Shown: positions 16,894 to 25,808, counted from the first letter of the stretch. The stretch is DNA of 64,000 nt from JAFALK01 sp042701975 (GCA_042701975.1 CP170561.1:2852001-2916000); one strand, 5' to 3'. Translations and numbers: made by a program. Notes: generated by a model from the sequence alone, not told the origin.

Positions 16894-17706
16894 ATGGACA
16901 AGAGTCGCACCCCGAACAACAGCAGCAGCCGCGATCAGGCCGACGGCCTGCGCCGCATCTTCAAGGGCTCGCAGCTGCGGCTGGTGCCTGTGGTGAGCAA
17001 TCCGCACGTGCCTGAAAGCGGCGTGCTGGTGGAGGCGCTGTGCGCGGCCTTTGCGGAGCAGGGCCTGCACACGCTGGTGGTCGATGCCGCCGAGAGTGCG
17101 CCGGCTGCCGACGAGCTGGCCAGCGTGGACCTGGCGGCCTCGGTCGAGCGCCTCTCCAAGGAGGTGTCCTACCTCGCGGCGCGCGGCCTGCCCATGCGCC
17201 ATCTGGACACCCAGGGCTCGGCCGCCGGTTTCGTCGATGCGCTGGCCCTCGCCCAGCCGCAGGCCGAGGTGCTGGTGCTGCACGCCAGCGCCGCCGAGCT
17301 GGCCCGCCTGGTTGGCAGCCGCGAGCTGCGCCCGGTGTTGCTGGCTGGCATCGAGCCGCAGAGCGTGACCCACGCTTACGCCGGCATGAAATGGCTGGCC
17401 CAGCGCAGCGGCATCATGGCCTACAGCCTGCTGCTGGCCTCAAATCCACAATTGGCCGTGGCCACGCGGATCGCCGAGCGGATTTCGTCCTGTGGCGACA
17501 CCTTCCTGGGCGCGCTGGTCCGGGATTGGGCCTGCTTCGACCCACGCACGCCCCTGGCGGCGGCCTTGCCGGCCGAATTGCGCCACATGGCCCGTGAACT
17601 ATTGAACATAACGGCTGCTTCCGGTGCAATGCCGGCTGGGGAACAGGGCCGGGCCTTGCGTCCGCTCCCCACGCCGCGATACGCTTTCCTGGCCGGAGCA
17701 ATTTAA
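16894..17706 (+). CDS. flhG: FlhG/FleN-like protein lacking the ATP-binding P-loop
   Basis: A 270-residue protein in the exact place of flhG, between flhF and fliA. It keeps the N-terminal DQADGLR (residues 14-20), matching the DQAxxLR activator motif by which FlhG stimulates FlhF GTPase. It also keeps the MinD-like fold outline (LVEALCAAFAEQGLHTLVVDAAE, AYAGMKWLAQRSG, FLGALVRDW). However, where MinD-type ATPases have KGGxGKT it reads VSNPHVPESGVLVEAL, with no lysine or glycine-rich loop. It therefore should not bind ATP in the usual way. It probably activates FlhF without the ATP-dependent membrane cycle. The symbol is positional. Confidence 0.7.
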   Translation: MDKSRTPNNSSSRDQADGLRRIFKGSQLRLVPVVSNPHVPESGVLVEALCAAFAEQGLHTLVVDAAESAPAADELASVDLAASVERLSKEVSYLAARGLPMRHLDTQGSAAGFVDALALAQPQAEVLVLHASAAELARLVGSRELRPVLLAGIEPQSVTHAYAGMKWLAQRSGIMAYSLLLASNPQLAVATRIAERISSCGDTFLGALVRDWACFDPRTPLAAALPAELRHMARELLNITAASGAMPAGEQGRALRPLPTPRYAFLAGAI

Positions 17707-17712
17707 ATTCAG

Positions 17713-18426
17713 ATGTACACCGCCAAAGGCCGTCTCGACAACTCTGACCTGATCCGTCAGTACAGTCCTCTCGTGCGCCGTCTTGCGCACCAGATGATTG
17801 CCAAGCTGCCAGCCAACGTCGAGGTGGACGACCTCATCCAGGTCGGCCTGATCGGCTTGACCGACGCGCTGTCGCGCTTCGACGCCGAGCAGGGCGTGCA
17901 GTTCGAGACCTTCGCCACCCAGCGCATCCGCGGCGCCATGCTCGATGAGCTGCGCGGTGGCGACTGGATGAGCCGCGGCACGCGCCGCCAGCAGCGCGAG
18001 ATCGAAACCGCCGTGCACAAGCTGGAGCAGCGGCTCGGCCGCGCGCCCCTGGAAAGCGAAATCGCCGCCGAGATGGGCCTGCCCCTGGCCGACTACCAGG
18101 AGCTGCTGGGCAAGGTGCGCGGTACGCAACTCGTCTACCTGGAAGACATGAGCGGCGACGATGGCGACGAGGATTTCCTCGATCGGCACGTGGCCGACCA
18201 CGAGGCCAACCCCATCGCCCGTCTGTCAGACGACCGCATGCGCGGCGCTCTGGTGCAAGCGATCAAGAACCTGCCCGAGCGCGAGCAGTTCGTCATGGGC
18301 ATGTACTACGAGCACGACATGAACCTCAAAGAGATCGCGGCCGTGCTCAAAGTGACGGAATCGCGCGTCTGCCAGCTCCACAGTCAGGCCATTGCAAGGC
18401 TGAGGGTTAAGCTACGCGACTGGTAA
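17713..18426 (+). CDS. fliA: Flagellar sigma-28 factor FliA
   Basis: FliA is 237 residues and directs RNA polymerase to late flagellar and chemotaxis promoters; FlgM (encoded at 38831) inhibits it until the hook is complete. Region 2 has PLVRRLAHQMIAKLPANVEVDDLIQVGLIGL and FETFATQRIRGAMLDELR. Region 3 has GRAPLESEIAAEMGL, and region 4 has LPEREQFVMGMYYEHDMNLKEIA and VTESRVCQLHSQAIARLR. It begins 6 bases after the flhG-like gene and is in the flhBAFG-fliA unit. Matching promoters are visible upstream of motA and flgM. Confidence 0.97.
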   Translation: MYTAKGRLDNSDLIRQYSPLVRRLAHQMIAKLPANVEVDDLIQVGLIGLTDALSRFDAEQGVQFETFATQRIRGAMLDELRGGDWMSRGTRRQQREIETAVHKLEQRLGRAPLESEIAAEMGLPLADYQELLGKVRGTQLVYLEDMSGDDGDEDFLDRHVADHEANPIARLSDDRMRGALVQAIKNLPEREQFVMGMYYEHDMNLKEIAAVLKVTESRVCQLHSQAIARLRVKLRDW

Positions 18427-18480
18427 GCCGGAAGGAGTGCTGTCCCGGCGGATAACGAGTTATTCCACGGAGACAACACG

Positions 18481-19866
18481 ATGCTTTTCGGAGCCAAGCG
18501 GTCCTATCCCGCGGTGGCAGAGCCCACAGCCGAAGCCGGGCGCGCTTCCTCTCATTCCTCTTCTTCTGCTCCGTTCGCAGGCCGCACAGGCGCTGCCGAG
18601 CAGGCGATCGCCAAGCTTTCCAAGACCGCTTCGGCCCTGGGCCGTGATGCCGCCGAAGTGCGCGGCGCACTGGAAGACACGCAGCGCGTGGTGCAGATGC
18701 AGGTCGACGCGATGAACGCATTGGCCGCGGAGCTGGACCGCGTGCGCGCCACGCAAGACGCCATCGCAGCGGCCACCCAGGCCAGCGGTGCTGCGGTGGG
18801 CAAGGCGCGCGGCGCGTTGACCGGCGTGGGCGGCGAGGTGGGCGGTATTGTGCAGACGCTCAAGCAGGTTTCGGAAGCCGCGGGCGACATCACCAAGATC
18901 GCGCTGCAGACGCGCCTTGTGGCCTTCAATGCCTCGGTCGAAGCCAAGCGTGCCGGTGATGCAGGGCGCGGCTTTGGCGTGGTGGCCGATGCGGTCAAGA
19001 CGCTGGCCGGGCAAGTCGAGGCGTCGAGCAAGGCCATCGTCGGCGCGATCGCCACGCTGAACGAGCGTGTCGAGCGCTTCAGTCGCGAGCTCAACGCGAA
19101 CGATCAGCAGCACACCAGCGCCGTGCACGAGGCTTTTGGGCTTGTCGAGCAGGACGTGGCCCGCATCGCGCAGACCGCCGAGACCAGCAGCCGCACCGTG
19201 CAGACGCTCAACGAGCGGGCCGGTGAGCTGGGCGAGGACGTGCGCCAGGCGATGAGCAGCCTCAAGATTGCCTATGCCGGCAGCGAGCGCTTTCTGACGG
19301 CATCCGAACATCTGATCGAGACCATCGCCGAAAGCGGCTGCGAGGTGGAGGACACGCCCTTCATTCGCGCTGTGCAGCAAGCGGCGGATGAGGTGTCGGC
19401 GCTTTTGGAGAAGGCGGTCAAGTCGGGCACGATCAGCATGGCGCACTTGTTCGACGAGCAGTACCGGCCGCTCTCCGGCACCAACCCGGCTCAGCACGAG
19501 ACCTCGTTCAACGCCTTGGCGGATCGACTCTTCCCGCAGGTGCAGGAACGGCTGCTCTCGTTCAGCGACAAGGTGGTGTTCTGCATCGCTGTCGATCGCA
19601 ATGGGTATGTCTCTACCCACAACAAGAAGTACTGCCAGCCGCAGCGCCAGGGCGACACCGTGTGGAACACGGCGAACAGCCGCTATCGGCGGATCTTCAA
19701 TGACCGCACGGGGCTGGCTTCAGCGCGGAACGAGAAGCCGTTCCTGCTGCAAACCTATCGTCGCGACATGGGCGGGGGCAGGTTCGTGCTGCTGAAGGAA
19801 GCGGCGGCGCCGATCACCGTCAATGGGAGGCATTGGGGTGGGTTGAGATTGGCGTTTAATTTTTGA
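18481..19866 (+). CDS. Soluble methyl-accepting chemotaxis protein with C-terminal sensor module
   Basis: A 461-residue chemoreceptor with no membrane helix, so it signals from the cytoplasm. A short, shortened signalling hairpin sits in the N-terminal half: IALQTRLVAFNASVEAKRAG then GRGFGVVADAVKTLAGQV (about 140-185), clearly the MCP tip but variant (IAxQTNLLALNAAIEAARAG is usual). The C-terminal ~110 residues form a PAS/Cache-like sensor (FCIAVDRNGYVSTHNKKY ... RRIFNDRTGLASARNEKPFLLQTY ... RHWGGLRLAF). The order is inverted compared with membrane receptors. It lies 54 bases after fliA. Confidence 0.85.
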   Translation: MLFGAKRSYPAVAEPTAEAGRASSHSSSSAPFAGRTGAAEQAIAKLSKTASALGRDAAEVRGALEDTQRVVQMQVDAMNALAAELDRVRATQDAIAAATQASGAAVGKARGALTGVGGEVGGIVQTLKQVSEAAGDITKIALQTRLVAFNASVEAKRAGDAGRGFGVVADAVKTLAGQVEASSKAIVGAIATLNERVERFSRELNANDQQHTSAVHEAFGLVEQDVARIAQTAETSSRTVQTLNERAGELGEDVRQAMSSLKIAYAGSERFLTASEHLIETIAESGCEVEDTPFIRAVQQAADEVSALLEKAVKSGTISMAHLFDEQYRPLSGTNPAQHETSFNALADRLFPQVQERLLSFSDKVVFCIAVDRNGYVSTHNKKYCQPQRQGDTVWNTANSRYRRIFNDRTGLASARNEKPFLLQTYRRDMGGGRFVLLKEAAAPITVNGRHWGGLRLAFNF

Positions 19867-19882
19867 GCGGAATCGCTCTTTC
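19865..19882 (+). terminator. Weak hairpin overlapping the chemoreceptor stop codon
   Basis: GAGCG, loop GAAT, CGCTC then TTTC. The 5-bp stem starts within the stop codon and is followed by a short T run. It may end the flhB-to-chemoreceptor transcript; the stem is short, so confidence is low. The remaining 125 bases before the next gene show nothing I can identify. Confidence 0.35.
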
Positions 19883-20007
19883 AGCTCACGCCGTGAACGC
19901 GATATCGACGGGCATGCGGACCCGTGAATGCATGCGCTTGTCGTGGATGCAGATGCTGGTGCCGGTCAAAGACGGCCTTCGAGGGACGCAAGCTGGACGC
20001 GCCTGGC

Positions 20008-21699
20008 TCAGGGCGCCACGCAGGCGCGGTTCTTGCCGGTGTGCTTGGCTTCGTAGAGCGCCACGTCGGCGCGGTCCAGCGCTGCCTCCAGCGTCTCGCC
20101 GGCGCGGTAGAGCGTCACGCCGGCCGAGAAGGTCACGAAGACTTCCTTGTCTTCATGCGTGAACAGGCTGGCCGAGAGCGAGCGCTGCAGCCGCGCGAGC
20201 ACTTGCTGGGCCTCATCGATGGGTGTGGCCGGCAGCAGCAGCACGAACTCCTCGCCGCCGTAGCGGGCGACCATGTCGCCGGGGCGCAGGAGGCCCGAGA
20301 CGCGCGCAGCAAGCGACTTGAGTGCTTCGTCTCCCGCCGCGTGCCCCAAGGTGTCGTTGAGCTTCTTGAAGTTGTCGATGTCCAGTAGAGCCATCGCAAG
20401 CGGAGGGGGTTCGCTGCTGGCCTCGCGGGTGCGCCCGGTCTTGGCCTGCTCCTGCTCAAAGGCCTTGATCAGGCCGCGCCGGTTGGCGATCTGCGTGAGC
20501 TGGTCGGTCTGCACTTCGCTGGAAAGCAGGCGCAGTTCGTCTTCCAGCGCCTGGACCTTGGCGCTCAGCTCCGCCGTCTGGCCATGGCTGAGGCTCAGCC
20601 GGCTTTGCGTCTGCTGAACCAGATCGCGCACGCTGCGGCTTTCTTGCACCATCTCGCGCACCGTGCCGGCCAGGCTTTGCAGGCTGTCGGCTTTCTCGAT
20701 GGCTTCGGCGTAACGGCCCACGTTGTTCTGGAAGCGGTCGGTGTGCTGGCCGAGTTCGCCGAGTTCGGCCAGCATCTGCTGGATCAGGTGCTTCAGTGCA
20801 TCGCGGGCGCGGCTGCGTTCTTCGCGCAAGGCGGATTGGCGTTCGCGCGTGGCGGTCAGCAGTTCGGAAACCGAGCGCACGCCGCGGCTGCCCAGGCCTT
20901 GGTCGATGGCGGCGGACATGGCCTCGGCCTGGCCGCGCGCCCAGGAATCGTCCTCGGCCAGCTCGACGAGGCTGCCGGCGAGCTCGCGGCAGAGCTGGCT
21001 CAGCTCGGTGAAGAGGTGCTGGCGATGGTCCAGCAGATGGCGTGCACGGGCGCACAGCGCCTGCGCCTGCGCCAGCCGCTCTGGCGTTGCGCCCTCGCGG
21101 CGCAGGCCTTCGAGGGCCATGTCCAGATCTGCGCTCAGGGCCTCGGCGCGGTTGTTCGGATGAGCGACAGCATGGCGAACCGTGTTGTGCAGTTCATGCC
21201 CGATCTCCGGCCAGTTGCCAGCGCCTGTGCCGTTGCCGCTGTTCCCGATTTCGTCCAGCGCGCCATGCAGGCTGGCGTCTGCTTCTTCGGGCGTGAGGAA
21301 CTGGCTCGGCGTGTCCAAGGGTTCGACGCTGTCGTCCACATCGCTGCCTGAGGCCGCATCCCAGCTGTTCACGAGTTGGGACAGGCGGTGCTGCAGGCGT
21401 TGCGCATCGCTGCGATTGGCTTCCAGCACACGCAGCACGGCATCCTTCTTGCGGGCCACCGTCCAGTTCTTGCTGCCGCGCTCCAGGCCACGCAGCAGCT
21501 TGGAGAGGCTGGTGGACCAGGCGTCGCCGCTGATTTCAGGCTTGTCTGATCTGTCCGACTTGTCAGAGCCGGCCGGCGCCTCCGTACCAGCCTCCAGCGC
21601 ATAGGCCCGGGCGTAGTTCTCTGGGGTGGGTTCCAGCTGCTCGCGCGACAGGCGCAGCAGCGCGGCCTTGGCAAGTTGTGCGGGTGCTGCGTTGGCCAT
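20008..21699 (-). CDS. Diguanylate cyclase (GGEEF) with helical N-terminal domain
   Basis: A 563-residue protein predicted to make c-di-GMP. The C-terminal GGDEF domain (about 400-560) is complete, with ALLDIDNFKKLNDTLGHAAGDEAL, active-site RYGGEEFVLLLPA, and an inhibitory-site RPGD placed five residues ahead as in product-inhibited cyclases. The first ~390 residues are helical, beginning with LRLSREQLEPTPENYARAY and including a coiled-coil stretch near 330-390. No membrane helix is seen. I start at ATG 21699; an in-frame ATG at 21867 would overlap the upstream gene by 157 bases. It begins 11 bases after the REC-GGDEF-EAL gene and is in its operon. Confidence 0.88.
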   Translation of the reverse strand: MANAAPAQLAKAALLRLSREQLEPTPENYARAYALEAGTEAPAGSDKSDRSDKPEISGDAWSTSLSKLLRGLERGSKNWTVARKKDAVLRVLEANRSDAQRLQHRLSQLVNSWDAASGSDVDDSVEPLDTPSQFLTPEEADASLHGALDEIGNSGNGTGAGNWPEIGHELHNTVRHAVAHPNNRAEALSADLDMALEGLRREGATPERLAQAQALCARARHLLDHRQHLFTELSQLCRELAGSLVELAEDDSWARGQAEAMSAAIDQGLGSRGVRSVSELLTATRERQSALREERSRARDALKHLIQQMLAELGELGQHTDRFQNNVGRYAEAIEKADSLQSLAGTVREMVQESRSVRDLVQQTQSRLSLSHGQTAELSAKVQALEDELRLLSSEVQTDQLTQIANRRGLIKAFEQEQAKTGRTREASSEPPPLAMALLDIDNFKKLNDTLGHAAGDEALKSLAARVSGLLRPGDMVARYGGEEFVLLLPATPIDEAQQVLARLQRSLSASLFTHEDKEVFVTFSAGVTLYRAGETLEAALDRADVALYEAKHTGKNRACVAP

Positions 21700-21710
21700 C
21701 GACGATCGGA

Positions 21711-23942
21711 TCAGGGCTTGAACAGCGGCGGGATGGCTCCTACCCCACCTTCGCCGGCTTCTTGCATCCAAGGCGCCTTGCGCGGCAGCACGGTGTTGGA
21801 AAGCCAATGCTCCAGCTCGTTCGGCGGCAGCGGCTTGCTGAACAGGAAGCCCTGCATCTGGCTGCAACCCAGGCGGTGCAGCACTTCCATCTGGCGCAGC
21901 GTTTCCACGCCCTCGGCGATCACGCGCAAGCCCAGCGCGCGGGCCAGGGCGATGATGGCGGTGACGACGGCCGAACTCTGCGGCGTGATGCCCAGATCGC
22001 GCACGAAGGTGCGGTCGATCTTCACTTCCGAGATGGGCAGCGTGGTCAGGTAGGCCAGCGAGGAATAACCGGTGCCAAAGTCGTCGATGGAAATCTCCAC
22101 GCCGATCTCATTCAGACGGTGCAGCGCCGGGATGACGTTCTGCAGGTCCTTCATCAGGTTGTTCTCGGTGATCTCGAGCTGAATCGCGCGGTGCGGCACG
22201 CCGTAGGCGCTGACGCACTGGTGGATGTGTTCGACAAGATCGGAGCGCTCGAACAGACGGCTCGGCAGGTTCACCGCGATCGAATCGGAGAAGCCGAAGT
22301 TCAGCTGCCAGACCTTGGCCTGGCGTGCGGCTTCGCGCAGCGCCCATTCCGAGAAGGGCACGATCAGGCCGGTTTCCTCGGCCAGCGGGATGAACTCGGC
22401 CGGCGGCACCAGTCGGCCGCCGTGCTGCCAGCGCATCAGCGCCTCGGCGCCCACCATGCGGGCGGCGCGCACGTCGACCTTGGGCTGGTAGTGCAGCACG
22501 ATCTCGTTGCGCTCGAGCGCCTTGTGCAGCGCGCTTTCCAGTTCCAGCTTCTCGCGGCCCTGGCCGGCCAGGCGCGGCGTGTACACGGCCGCCGCATTGC
22601 GGCCCTGCGACTTGACGGCGTACATCGCCACATCGGAGTTGCGCAGCAGATCGGCCATCGTGGCGCCATCGCGCGGGAACAGCGCGATGCCCACGCTGGC
22701 GGTCACGAAGCAATCCTGGCCGCCCACGTAGATCGGCTCGCGCATCACGTCCAGCACGCGCTGCGCCACGCGCTCGGCGTCGCGCTCGTCCGCCACTTCG
22801 GGCAGCAGGGCCACGAATTCGTCGCCACCGAGCCGGCCCACGGCTTCCAGCGCACGGTGCGAGCGGCCGCCGACGGATTCCAGCAAGCCTTCCATCACTT
22901 GATCGGAATGGCGCACGCAGGAGCGCAGGCGCCGGCCGACCTCGATCAGCAGCTCGTCGCCGGCCGCATGGCCCAGCGTGTCGTTGATGACCTTGAAACG
23001 GTCCAGGTCGATCAGCAACAGGCCGACCTGGTGATTGCCGCGGCGGGCCTGTTCAATGGCTCGCTCCACGCGCCAGATCAGCTGGCGGCGGTTGGGCAGG
23101 CCGGTGAGCGAGTCGAAGTGCGCCAGCTGGCGGATGCGGTCCTCGGCCTGGCGGCGGTCGGTCACGTCTTGCAGCACGCCGCTGTAGCCGCAGGCGTTGC
23201 CGTGTTCGTTGAATTCGGGCTCGGCCTCGATGTGGACGACGCGCTGGCGGCCGTCGAGCAGCGTGACCGGCAGGTCGGTCACCAGCACCGAGTTGTGCGT
23301 GAGCACGTCGCGCAGCAGGCGCAGGAACAGCGAGCGGTCGCCCGCCGGCACCATGCGCATCACGCCGACGAAATCGATCGGTTCATGCGGGCCGCGGCCG
23401 AATACGCGCAGGGCCTCGGCCGCCATGGAGAAACCGCCGGCATGACTCCACTCGAAGCTGCCCATGCGGGCCAGGTCCTGTGCGCGGGCCAACCTGGCCT
23501 TGCTGCGCTCGAGCTCGATGCGGGTGCGGGAGCTGCGCAGCAGGTAGTGCAGGCGGCCGCCGAGCAAGCTCCACTGGTGCGACTTGACGAAGAAGTCGGT
23601 GGCGCCCACCTGGTAGGCGCGGGTGATGGAGTCTTCGTCGTCCAGGCCGGTGAGCATCAGCACGGGCGTGGCATCGAAGCCGGGCAGGGCGCGCAGCCGC
23701 GTGCAGGTCTCGAAGCCGTCCAGCTCCGGCATGATCGCGTCCAGCACGATGATGTCGGGTGCGCCTTCGGCGATCCTGTTCAGCGCCTCGGCGCCGCTGC
23801 GGGCTTCGGTGATGTCGAAACCGCGCTCGCGCAGTGCGGCCGCAGTCAGCAGCAGGGTGACCTCGTCGTCGTCGACGAGCAGCACTTTCGTGTGCTCGGG
23901 CAGGTCGTCGGCGATGGCAGCGGTGATGTGCATGTCGGTCAA
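21711..23942 (-). CDS. Response regulator with PAS, GGDEF and EAL domains (c-di-GMP turnover)
   Basis: A 743-residue protein. REC domain 18-140: acidic cluster VDDDE, phosphoacceptor Asp68 in IIVLDAIMPELDGFE, and a lysine in DFFVKS. A PAS-like region spans about 150-275. The GGDEF domain (about 285-460) has LTGLPNRRQLI and intact VGRLGGDEFVALLP. EAL domain (about 480-730): GAEALMRW, EITENNL, DDFGTGYSSL, KIDRTFV and AEGVET, all catalytic positions present. About 18 extra residues (MEGLLESVGGRSHRALEA) separate the RxxD-type site from GGDEF. It is between the HPt gene upstream (17 bases) and the diguanylate cyclase downstream, consistent with a phosphorelay that controls c-di-GMP. Confidence 0.92.
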   Translation of the reverse strand: MTDMHITAAIADDLPEHTKVLLVDDDEVTLLLTAAALRERGFDITEARSGAEALNRIAEGAPDIIVLDAIMPELDGFETCTRLRALPGFDATPVLMLTGLDDEDSITRAYQVGATDFFVKSHQWSLLGGRLHYLLRSSRTRIELERSKARLARAQDLARMGSFEWSHAGGFSMAAEALRVFGRGPHEPIDFVGVMRMVPAGDRSLFLRLLRDVLTHNSVLVTDLPVTLLDGRQRVVHIEAEPEFNEHGNACGYSGVLQDVTDRRQAEDRIRQLAHFDSLTGLPNRRQLIWRVERAIEQARRGNHQVGLLLIDLDRFKVINDTLGHAAGDELLIEVGRRLRSCVRHSDQVMEGLLESVGGRSHRALEAVGRLGGDEFVALLPEVADERDAERVAQRVLDVMREPIYVGGQDCFVTASVGIALFPRDGATMADLLRNSDVAMYAVKSQGRNAAAVYTPRLAGQGREKLELESALHKALERNEIVLHYQPKVDVRAARMVGAEALMRWQHGGRLVPPAEFIPLAEETGLIVPFSEWALREAARQAKVWQLNFGFSDSIAVNLPSRLFERSDLVEHIHQCVSAYGVPHRAIQLEITENNLMKDLQNVIPALHRLNEIGVEISIDDFGTGYSSLAYLTTLPISEVKIDRTFVRDLGITPQSSAVVTAIIALARALGLRVIAEGVETLRQMEVLHRLGCSQMQGFLFSKPLPPNELEHWLSNTVLPRKAPWMQEAGEGGVGAIPPLFKP

Positions 23943-23959
23943 ATCAATCTTCTAGCGGC

Positions 23960-24337
23960 TCAGGCTGTGGCTTGCAGGCCCGCCAGCGCTGCGCGTGCCT
24001 CTTCGATCCCGGCCAGCATGGCCTCGATCTCCGCATCCAGTCCTTCGGTACGGCGTTCGCGCGCCAGCTGCTCCACACGGGCGCAGCGCTGCGAAAGCGC
24101 GAGCGCGCCCAGGCTGGCGGAGGAGGACTTGAGCGTGTGCGCCACCTGGCGCAGCTTGTCGCAATCCAGTGCCGGGCGGCGGGCGGCTTCCAGTTCAGGC
24201 AGCAGCTTGGCCAGCGAGTCGAAGTAGGCGCGGATGACTCGCGGCAGCAGGCCATTGGTGCCCTGGGGATCAAGTTCGCGAAGGCGCGTCAGCGCTCCTT
24301 CGTCGAGCGGCCCGGGATTGGTCGTTGCAGTCTGCAT
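23960..24337 (-). CDS. Histidine phosphotransfer (HPt) protein
   Basis: A 125-residue four-helix HPt domain. The phosphorylatable residue is His67 in VAHTLKSSSASLGALALSQ, the standard HPt signature, followed by CARVEQLAR. Nothing else is fused to it. It starts at ATG 24337; longer frames upstream have no family support. As the first gene of a three-gene unit it probably hands phosphate to the REC domain of the next protein. A histidine kinase gene diverges from it 217 bases away. Confidence 0.85.
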   Translation of the reverse strand: MQTATTNPGPLDEGALTRLRELDPQGTNGLLPRVIRAYFDSLAKLLPELEAARRPALDCDKLRQVAHTLKSSSASLGALALSQRCARVEQLARERRTEGLDAEIEAMLAGIEEARAALAGLQATA

Positions 24338-24554
24338 GTGGCGATGAAGGGTTCGGTTCGCTCCGGCTGCCTTGCGGACAGGGGAGCTCAGGCTCGGAAT
24401 GTACCGCGAGCGCTGCCCGAACAGGGGGCCGGACCGTGAAGGATTTGCGAATCGCCTCCTGGGGCGCGCCCGGGCGTTGTGCCCTTGTCGCGCCGCTGCC
24501 GCGCGGCCGATCCGCGGCCGTCGGACCGGACGGGGCTGCCTACAATCGACCGCC

Positions 24555-25808
24555 ATGAACAGCCTCAGCGACACCGGACCGGAAGCGCGACCCGCGGGAA
24601 GACGACCGCTGCTGGTCGGCGCGGGGCTGCTGCTGGCCCTGGTGATGCTGGCCGTGCTGGTCACGATGGACGCCTCGGGCCTGGGCTTCCTGATCGGCGC
24701 GCTGCTGGTGATGACGCTGCTGCTGCTGGCGATGCTGGCCCTGGGCTGGCACGTGGGCGTGCGCCTGACCCGCCATCGCTACGGCGAGCTGCTGCGGGAT
24801 GCGCGCATGCAGCTGCAGGCGGCAGGCCAGCTGCAGCGCGACTGGCAATGGGCCAGCGACACCGATCACCACCTGGTGCGCTGGCGTGCTCCGCAGGGCG
24901 GGCCGGCGTCGAGCTGGGTGGGCCATGCGGTGACCGAAACCCTGTTCGAACGCTTCGATTGCCCCGGCGACAGCGAGCTGCGCGCCGCGCTGACAGCCCA
25001 GCGAAACCTTGACGGCCTGCCGGCGCGCGACCGCTCCGGCCACCAATGGCTGCTGCGCGGCGTGCCCTGCTTCGACGGCCAGGGTCGCTTCGGCGGCTAC
25101 GTGGGCACGGCCGAGCCGTTGCGCGCCGCCGACGCCGGCGAACAGGCCGAGCAGGCGGCCTTCGGCTACACCATCTCGCACGACCTGCGCGCGCCCTTGC
25201 GGGTGGTCGAAGGCTTTGCCCGCATCCTCAAGGAAGACTACGGACCGCAGCTCGATCCCCGCGGCCTGGACCATCTGGAGCGGGTCCTCGGCGCTGCCGG
25301 CCGCATGCAGGGCATGATCGACGCGCTGCTGTCGCTCACGCAGCTGTCCAGCCGGCCGCTGGCCCATGCTTCGGTCGATCTTTCCCGCATGGCCAGCTCG
25401 ATCCTGGAAGATTTCAGCCGTGGCGCGCCTGATCGTGCCGTCGAATTCAGCATCGAGCCTGGCCTGTGCGTCGAAGGCGATCCAATGCTGCTGCGCATGG
25501 CGCTGGAAAACTTGCTGGGCAATGCCTGGAAGTACAGTGGCGGCAAGGAGCGCACCTGCATCCGCTTCGAATCGAAGCAAGAGGCCGGTCGGCGCATCTA
25601 CGTCGTGGCCGACCAGGGTGCGGGCTTTGACATGCGCTTCGCCGACAAGCTCTTCAACGCCTTCCAGCGCCTGCACAGCGCCGGCGATTTCCCGGGCCAC
25701 GGCATCGGGCTGGCTTCGGTTCGGCGCATCGTGCGCCGGCACGGTGGCGAGGTGTGGGCCGAGGGCGCGGTGGGCGAGGGCGCGAGCTTCTACTTCACGC
25801 TGGCCTGA
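24555..25808 (+). CDS. Membrane-bound sensor histidine kinase
   Basis: A 417-residue kinase. Two adjacent membrane helices (about 20-70, LLVGAGLLLALVMLAVLVTM and LGFLIGALLVMTLLLLAMLALG) leave almost no periplasmic loop. A PAS-like segment follows (about 95-190). HisKA has phosphoacceptor His209 in TISHDLRAPLRVVEGFARIL. The ATP-binding domain has NLLGNAWKYS (N box), DQGAGFDMRFADKLFNAFQRLHS (G1/F) and GHGIGLASVRRIV (G2). This DLRAP-type kinase is often linked with phytochrome-like or c-di-GMP systems. TACAAT at 24541 may be a -10 box. Its 3' end overlaps a broken response regulator on the other strand. Confidence 0.9.
   Translation: MNSLSDTGPEARPAGRRPLLVGAGLLLALVMLAVLVTMDASGLGFLIGALLVMTLLLLAMLALGWHVGVRLTRHRYGELLRDARMQLQAAGQLQRDWQWASDTDHHLVRWRAPQGGPASSWVGHAVTETLFERFDCPGDSELRAALTAQRNLDGLPARDRSGHQWLLRGVPCFDGQGRFGGYVGTAEPLRAADAGEQAEQAAFGYTISHDLRAPLRVVEGFARILKEDYGPQLDPRGLDHLERVLGAAGRMQGMIDALLSLTQLSSRPLAHASVDLSRMASSILEDFSRGAPDRAVEFSIEPGLCVEGDPMLLRMALENLLGNAWKYSGGKERTCIRFESKQEAGRRIYVVADQGAGFDMRFADKLFNAFQRLHSAGDFPGHGIGLASVRRIVRRHGGEVWAEGAVGEGASFYFTLA

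Noticed and set aside
18448..18455. GCGGATAA before the soluble chemoreceptor gene as a sigma-28 -10
   Set aside because: No TAAA-like element at the right spacing; TAAG lies 5 bases too far upstream.
24541..24546. TACAAT just before the histidine kinase start
   Set aside because: Good -10 form but no -35 partner, and it would leave only a few bases of leader; noted under the gene rather than called as a promoter.
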